A stretch of 5,904 bases of DNA, taken from contig JACQUS010000326.1 of assembly GCA_016210125.1 (NCBI GenBank), positions 1-5,904 on the forward strand. The letters are read 5' to 3'. The stretch is from Chloroflexota bacterium (lineage in GTDB: Bacteria; Chloroflexota; UBA6077; FW602-bin22; JACQUS01). The position numbers and the translations under genes were made by a program. Shown here in pieces: positions 5,139 through 5,904 of this stretch (its first letter is position 1; each line of letters opens with the position of its first letter). Below the pieces are notes generated by a model. That model ran no database searches. It saw only the letters and a list, made by a program, of their open reading frames with translations, and was not told the DNA's origin.

Positions 5139-5904
5139 ATGATCTTGCGCAAGTATCGCGGCCAGCTCCTGGTCGTCCACCAGCCGGATCACGGCGACCA
5201 GTGCGCCGACTTCGCGCGGCACTGGGGGAACGCGGCCTGCGACCGGCCGGTGCCGCTCGAAGCGCTGGAGATGGCCGCCGACGAGCACGACAACGGCTGG
5301 GCCGAGTGGGAGGTCGCGCCGGCTGTCAACCCCGACACCGGCCAGCCGTACCAGGTCTTCCACGTGCCGGCCGACCAGCACATCGGCTTCTATCGCATCG
5401 GCATCGCGCGTGTCGCGCAGGTCGACCCCTACGCCGGCGTCCTCGTCAGCATGCACGGCGCCGGGCTCTACTGCGACCGCTACGGCACGTATCCCATTAC
5501 GCGCAAGCTCACCGACGGTCAGCGCGAGCTCGTCGCCAGCTACCTCGACGAGCAGGCGGCCCTCCAGGCGCGCCTGCGCGGAGAGGCGGCCCGTGACCCG
5601 CGCTACGCGGCGTGCGCCGATCAGGAGACCATCTGGCGCGCCTACAAGCTGCTCCAGGTCTTGGACCGGCTGTCGTTGCAGTTCTGCTACTTCGGCTGCG
5701 CGAGCGGGGCCATCGCACCGGCGCCGCTGCGCGTCGGCGCGCCGGACGAGACGATCGCCGTCGTGGGCGACGAGCTGCACACGCTGCGGCTGGCGCCCTA
5801 CCCGTTCGACGAGTCGCCGCGGACGTTCCCAATCTCGGCCCGGCTGCTGCCCGACCGGCGCTACCGCTCGACCGCGGACTTCCTGGAGACGTACGAGCGG
5901 GCCG
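5139..5904 (+). CDS. DUF3891 family protein, 3' end outside window
   Basis: The frame starts at an ATG with a strong ribosome site and stays open to the right edge: 255 complete codons, probably most of the protein. I recognise the DUF3891 pattern: an early HQPDH segment (14-18), ARHWG (26-30), AADEHDNGWAEWE (46-58), SMHGAGLY (104-111) and a late VLDRLSLQFCYFG segment (174-186). The family has no established function that I know of. H18, H50-D51, H81, H106 and D176 fall in the order of the metal-binding residues of HD-domain phosphohydrolases, and H50-D51 and D176 sit in stretches that look helical. An HD-like metal hydrolase is therefore my inference. I see no signal peptide or membrane segment, so it should be cytosolic. 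The 14-bp gap to the dehydrogenase gene suggests co-transcription and perhaps a shared pathway. Confidence 0.82.
   Translation, partial: MILRKYRGQLLVVHQPDHGDQCADFARHWGNAACDRPVPLEALEMAADEHDNGWAEWEVAPAVNPDTGQPYQVFHVPADQHIGFYRIGIARVAQVDPYAGVLVSMHGAGLYCDRYGTYPITRKLTDGQRELVASYLDEQAALQARLRGEAARDPRYAACADQETIWRAYKLLQVLDRLSLQFCYFGCASGAIAPAPLRVGAPDETIAVVGDELHTLRLAPYPFDESPRTFPISARLLPDRRYRSTADFLETYERA

Noticed and set aside
4842..5780. A 312-codon minus-strand frame antisense to the dehydrogenase and DUF3891 genes
   Set aside because: Mirror of third-position GC bias; no start signal or family similarity, while both plus-strand genes are clear.

Overview
This 5.9 kb window of very GC-rich bacterial DNA is densely coded and holds five protein genes, two of them cut by the window edges. 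I see no rRNA, tRNA, CRISPR array, transposase or phage gene. The GC content, codon use strongly biased to G/C in the third position, the mix of housekeeping and catabolic genes and the dispersed GGGGGCGAAGCCCCC-type palindromes suggest a GC-rich free-living bacterium. Chloroflexota is my best guess, but that is weak inference and not shown by any marker gene.

Layout, left to right. (1) The C-terminal 314 residues of a glycoside hydrolase family 57 enzyme of the alpha-amylase/4-alpha-glucanotransferase kind, plus strand. (2) A cyclic amidohydrolase of the dihydroorotase/allantoinase/hydantoinase superfamily, minus strand, with all six expected metal-site residues. It converges on gene 1, and the two stop codons overlap. 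A strong 36-nt dyad lies in its 3' coding end. (3) A 296-bp gap carrying one copy of a palindromic repeat. (4) An uroporphyrinogen-III synthase (HemD family), minus strand, preceded by a good Shine-Dalgarno and a plausible promoter. (5) A 480-bp divergent intergenic region with two more copies of the palindromic repeat and a candidate promoter for the rightward genes. (6) An iron-containing-alcohol-dehydrogenase family protein, maleylacetate-reductase-like, plus strand. (7) A DUF3891 family gene that starts 14 bp after gene 6 and runs off the right edge; its His/Asp residues are arranged like those of an HD-type metal site.

Genes 6 and 7 look like one operon. The HemD and amidohydrolase genes point the same way, but a gap with a hairpin repeat separates them and no shared pathway is evident. 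No single system ties the window together. The points most worth following are the three-part repeat element (A-rich box, 27-nt hairpin, G-rich tail) found three times between genes, the HD-like residue pattern in the DUF3891 protein, the Asp-to-Lys change at the metal site of the dehydrogenase, and the convergent overlap with its embedded hairpin.
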